Assembly: GCA_013415795.1 (NCBI GenBank)
Contig: JAAEEL010000056.1
Location: 1-16,383 of the forward strand
Length of the DNA: 16,383 nt
Source of the DNA: Methanocellales archaeon
GTDB taxonomy: Archaea; Halobacteriota; UBA148
Direction of reading: 5' to 3'
Both the position numbers and the translations under genes were made by a program. The notes beneath the pieces are model-generated. The model saw nothing but the letters and a program-made list of their open reading frames with translations, did no database searches and was not told the DNA's origin. Of the stretch, positions 14,478-16,383 are shown piece after piece. Within the stretch, counting starts at the first letter, position 1. Every line of letters starts with the position of its first letter.

Positions 14478-14981
14478 ATGAAAGAAGGACAAGTTTGGAA
14501 ATTCGGAGATAATATTGATACGGATGCCATAATCCCCGGTAGGCATCTCACCATCAATGATCCCAAGGAATTATCAAAGTATGCATTTGAAGGTATTCTT
14601 CCAGAATTTGCAAAAAAAGTAAGATCTGGAGATATCATCGTTGCTGGAAGAAATTTTGGATGTGGTTCATCTAGGGAGCATGCACCATTAGCATTGAAGG
14701 GCGCTGGTATAAGCTGTATTATCGCAAAGTCATTTGCCAGAATCTTTTTCCGCAACGCAATCAACATCGGATTACCAGTATTAGAGTGCAACGAAATCGA
14801 TAAGATTGAGGAGGGAAATGATCTCAAGGTGGACCTCGAAAAAGGAATGATACAGAATCTGACGAAAAATGAAAAATATCCTGCCACACCATTACCAGAG
14901 TTCGTAAGAAAAATAATTGATAATGGCGGATTGATAGGATATACAAAAACCATGCTGGGAAAATCAAATGACAATGTATAA
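14478..14981 (+). CDS. leuD: 3-isopropylmalate dehydratase small subunit
   Basis: Swivel-domain small subunit that completes isopropylmalate isomerase with LeuC. The 167 residues are normal for the archaeal form. Landmarks are NIDTDAIIPGRHL (12-24), the conserved GCGSSREHAP (61-70) and AKSFARIFFRNAINIGLP (83-100). The substrate-specificity loop after Gly21-Arg22 reads HLTI, not the YLRT associated with homoaconitase small subunits; absence of that arginine favours isopropylmalate (and methylmalate-type) substrates. It overlaps leuB by 14 or 8 bases depending on the leuB start. The probable partner leuC is at the opposite end of the window. Confidence 0.93.
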   Translation: MKEGQVWKFGDNIDTDAIIPGRHLTINDPKELSKYAFEGILPEFAKKVRSGDIIVAGRNFGCGSSREHAPLALKGAGISCIIAKSFARIFFRNAINIGLPVLECNEIDKIEEGNDLKVDLEKGMIQNLTKNEKYPATPLPEFVRKIIDNGGLIGYTKTMLGKSNDNV

Positions 14982-16101
14982 AGTACCCGTTATAGGTGGA
15001 GATGGGGTTGGCCCAGAAGTCATCGAAGAGGGTAAGAAAGTTCTCAGAGCAGCAGCAGAAGTTTACGACTTTGATATAGAGTGGCTTGATTACCCCCACG
15101 GAGCCAATTACTATCTAGAAACTGGCGAGCTAATACAAGAGGATACATTGAGAGAGCTAAAAAAATATAAGGCGATATATCTTGGTGCAGTGGGAGATGA
15201 AAGAGTTAAGCCTGGAGTTTTGGAAAAGGGCATCTTGCTAGCCATAAGATTCTACTTTGACCAATACATCAATATCCGACCCATAAGGTTATTAGAGGGC
15301 ATCTGGACGCCTTTGAAGAATAAGGGACCAAAAGAGATTAATTTCAAAGTCGTAAGGGAGAACACCGAGGATTTCTACATTGGAATTGGAGGTCGGGCGA
15401 GAAAGGGGTTGAGTAATTACGAGTTAGATATCATAAGAGAATTGTACAGCGTTAAATTTGGACTTGATATCGATTCCGACAGCGATGAGATAGCATATCA
15501 AGTTGGAATGATCAGCAAGGAAGGCACAGAAAGGGTCATCCGATATTCATTTGAACTGGCACAAAGCAGCAAAAAACATGTATCTAGCGCAGATAAGGCA
15601 AACGTGATATCTATGTATGAGTTCTGGAGAGAAGTCTTAGAGAGCGTAGCAGCCGATTATCCTGATGTCAAGGTTGACTTCAACTATGTGGATGCCATGG
15701 CGATGTGGTTTGTTAAGAACCCAGAGTGGTTTGACATAGTGGTGACACCAAACATGTTCGGCGATATCCTTACTGACCTCGGGGCAATGATCCAAGGAGG
15801 TATGGGATTCGCTCCTGGGGGTAACATCAATCCACAAGGTACTAGCATGTTCGAGCCAATTCATGGCTCTGCTCCAAAATACGCTGGAAAGAGCAGAGCA
15901 AATCCCATTGCTACTATATGGGCTGGAGCAATGCTTTTGGACCACCTAGGAGAAAAGGAGGCATCAAATACAATAGTAGGAGCGATAGAACAGAGCATAA
16001 GTAAGTGCAACGTCAAGACATATGACATGGGTGGCTCATTCAAAACCTCTGACGTGGGGGATGAGATCGCAAGGATCATCTTAGAAGCCCCAGTAGGGTA
16101 G
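14968..16101 (+). CDS. leuB: 3-isopropylmalate dehydrogenase-like oxidative decarboxylase
   Basis: Beta-decarboxylating dehydrogenase of 377 residues, expected to oxidise 3-isopropylmalate after the LeuCD reaction. Substrate and metal residues are present: Arg94, Arg104 and Arg130, Lys210 in ADKANV, and Asp242, Asp266 and Asp270. VVRENTEDFY (128-137) is the form found in archaeal LeuB, malate/tartrate and homoisocitrate dehydrogenases rather than the bacterial LeuB RELTGG. The coenzyme loop reads HGSAPKYAGK (299-308). Lys-Tyr here recalls NADP-dependent isocitrate dehydrogenase, whereas NAD enzymes usually have Asp at the first position. Starts at 14968 and 14974 are both possible; the second gives the usual MYKV beginning. 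The last 15 bases are also the 5' end of a tRNA gene. Coupling to leuD supports the leucine assignment. Confidence 0.88.
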   Translation: MTMYKVPVIGGDGVGPEVIEEGKKVLRAAAEVYDFDIEWLDYPHGANYYLETGELIQEDTLRELKKYKAIYLGAVGDERVKPGVLEKGILLAIRFYFDQYINIRPIRLLEGIWTPLKNKGPKEINFKVVRENTEDFYIGIGGRARKGLSNYELDIIRELYSVKFGLDIDSDSDEIAYQVGMISKEGTERVIRYSFELAQSSKKHVSSADKANVISMYEFWREVLESVAADYPDVKVDFNYVDAMAMWFVKNPEWFDIVVTPNMFGDILTDLGAMIQGGMGFAPGGNINPQGTSMFEPIHGSAPKYAGKSRANPIATIWAGAMLLDHLGEKEASNTIVGAIEQSISKCNVKTYDMGGSFKTSDVGDEIARIILEAPVG

Positions 16102-16177
16102 CGGATATCCTTTGGGCCTGCGGTAACCTAAAAGCTGCAGATAGCCTAAGACCTGGGTTCAATTCCCAGTTGGGGCA
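16087..16177 (+). tRNA. tRNA-Arg (anticodon GCG) with a 19-base intron
   Basis: A full cloverleaf folds once the intron is removed (72 bases). The acceptor arm GCCCCAG (16087-16093) pairs with TTGGGGC (16170-16176), and the discriminator is A. The D arm GGGT/TCCT has a terminal mismatch, with A14, G18, G19, arginine-identity A20 and A21 in place. The anticodon stem TGGGC/GCCTA encloses the loop CTGCGG plus A38, giving anticodon GCG at 16120-16122. The variable region is AGAC, and the T arm is CTGGG TTCAATT CCCAG. No CCA is encoded. The first 15 bases overlap the end of leuB, so the tRNA may be processed from the leuDB transcript. Confidence 0.93.
16124..16142 (+). other. tRNA intron at position 37/38
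   Basis: Nineteen bases, TAACCTAAAAGCTGCAGAT, interrupt the anticodon loop at the canonical archaeal site. CTGC (32-35 of the tRNA) pairs with intron GCAG (16137-16140) to form the four-pair central helix of a bulge-helix-bulge. The three-base bulges are GGT and ATA, with cleavage expected after the second base of each, exactly at the inferred borders. The intron-side outer helix is nearly absent, so the motif is relaxed. Confidence 0.88.
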
Positions 16178-16317
16178 TATTAGAAATTTATGTTATGGTA
16201 ATCCTGTTTACATTTTGATATTAGAGTTCAATGAGAAAATTAGAAAGTGTATTGTGAGATTAGAATATATTGTGAGATTAGAATATATCAGTTAAAAAAT
16301 AAAGGGATAAATTTCGA
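16178..16317. other. Intergenic region with an 18-base tandem repeat
   Basis: Between the tRNA and the convergent gene end lies AT-rich DNA. ATTGTGAGATTAGAATAT occurs twice in perfect tandem, 16251-16268 and 16269-16286. A looser relative, AATGAGAAAATTAGAAAG, lies just upstream near 16230. No gene is seen. Confidence 0.7.
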
Positions 16318-16383
16318 TTAGATTAATTTCTTGACTTCCTCGCTTTTAAGTGCCTCTTCTCCGTGCGCATCTTTGATATGGTC
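16318..16383 (-). CDS. 3' end of a minus-strand gene, possibly DUF1059 family
   Basis: The minus strand reads open from the window edge to a TAA at 16320-16318, giving the last 21 residues, which include HIKDAHGEEALKSEEVKKLI. The H.K..HG....S.E...K.LI pattern resembles the C-terminus of the small DUF1059 proteins, which are about 60 residues and of unknown function. The match is short, so the family call is tentative; the reading frame itself is likely real because it is clean, charged and followed by AT-rich spacer. Confidence 0.45.
   Translation of the reverse strand, partial: DHIKDAHGEEALKSEEVKKLI

Noticed and set aside
14468..14974. 168-codon minus-strand frame
   Set aside because: Antisense to leuD over its full length; a mirror of the real codon bias.
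16087..16177. Alternative tRNA folding with anticodon stem TTGGG/CCTAA
   Set aside because: It leaves C at position 33 and a three-base variable loop; shifting by one base gives T33, G37, a four-base variable loop and a matching bulge-helix-bulge.
1..16383. CRISPR arrays, transposases, integrases or phage genes
   Set aside because: None seen on either strand; the repeats found are short tandem duplications without spacers.

Overview
The window looks like euryarchaeal chromosome, probably from a methanogen or methane/alkane-oxidiser relative (Methanomicrobia/Syntrophoarchaeia-like). The evidence is RadA together with RadB, an OB-fold RPA-type single-strand binding protein, ribosomal protein eS1 (S3Ae), the archaeal (ApgM) phosphoglycerate mutase, the DapL route to lysine, an intron-containing tRNA with no encoded CCA, and archaeal TATA promoters set for leaderless or short-leader transcripts. 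I cannot place it to genus from sequence alone. It reads as a housekeeping region with no phage, IS element or CRISPR array.

Layout. Positions 1-1105 (minus) hold the 5' part of leuC, divergent from an RPA-like gene (1192-2298) that is followed by radA and an overlapping phosphoglycolate phosphatase gene. From 4431 back to 3979 (minus) a PRC-barrel gene and an unlisted 57-residue two-helix membrane protein form a pair whose 3' end runs antisense into the phosphatase gene. A divergent larC-like gene follows (4533-5780), then about 580 bases of AT-rich DNA with T-tracts, a possible small RNA and a perfect tandem repeat. Next come radB and a 29-codon, extremely basic gene that looks like a small ribosomal protein. 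Positions 7145-11224 (minus) are a tightly overlapping operon, dapL-hisG-lysA-dapF. From 11521 on the plus strand come rps3ae, apgM and a bactofilin-like beta-helix protein with an internal hydrophobic helix, then leuD-leuB. The end of leuB overlaps a tRNA-Arg(GCG) gene with a 19-base intron. The window closes with the 3' end of a minus-strand gene, possibly DUF1059.

How the genes fit together. LeuC plus LeuD form isopropylmalate isomerase, and LeuB oxidises its product; the two halves lie about 13 kb apart in this window. RPA, RadA and RadB are a recombination/repair set. DapL, LysA and DapF carry the last part of diaminopimelate-lysine synthesis, with the first histidine enzyme (HisG) embedded among them. 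eS1, the 29-residue protein and the tRNA belong to translation.

The most interesting items are the 29-residue basic gene after radB, the repeat cluster in front of radB, the tRNA/leuB overlap with a minimal intron, the membrane microprotein antisense to the phosphatase gene, and unusual key residues in the LarC-like and LeuB-like proteins.
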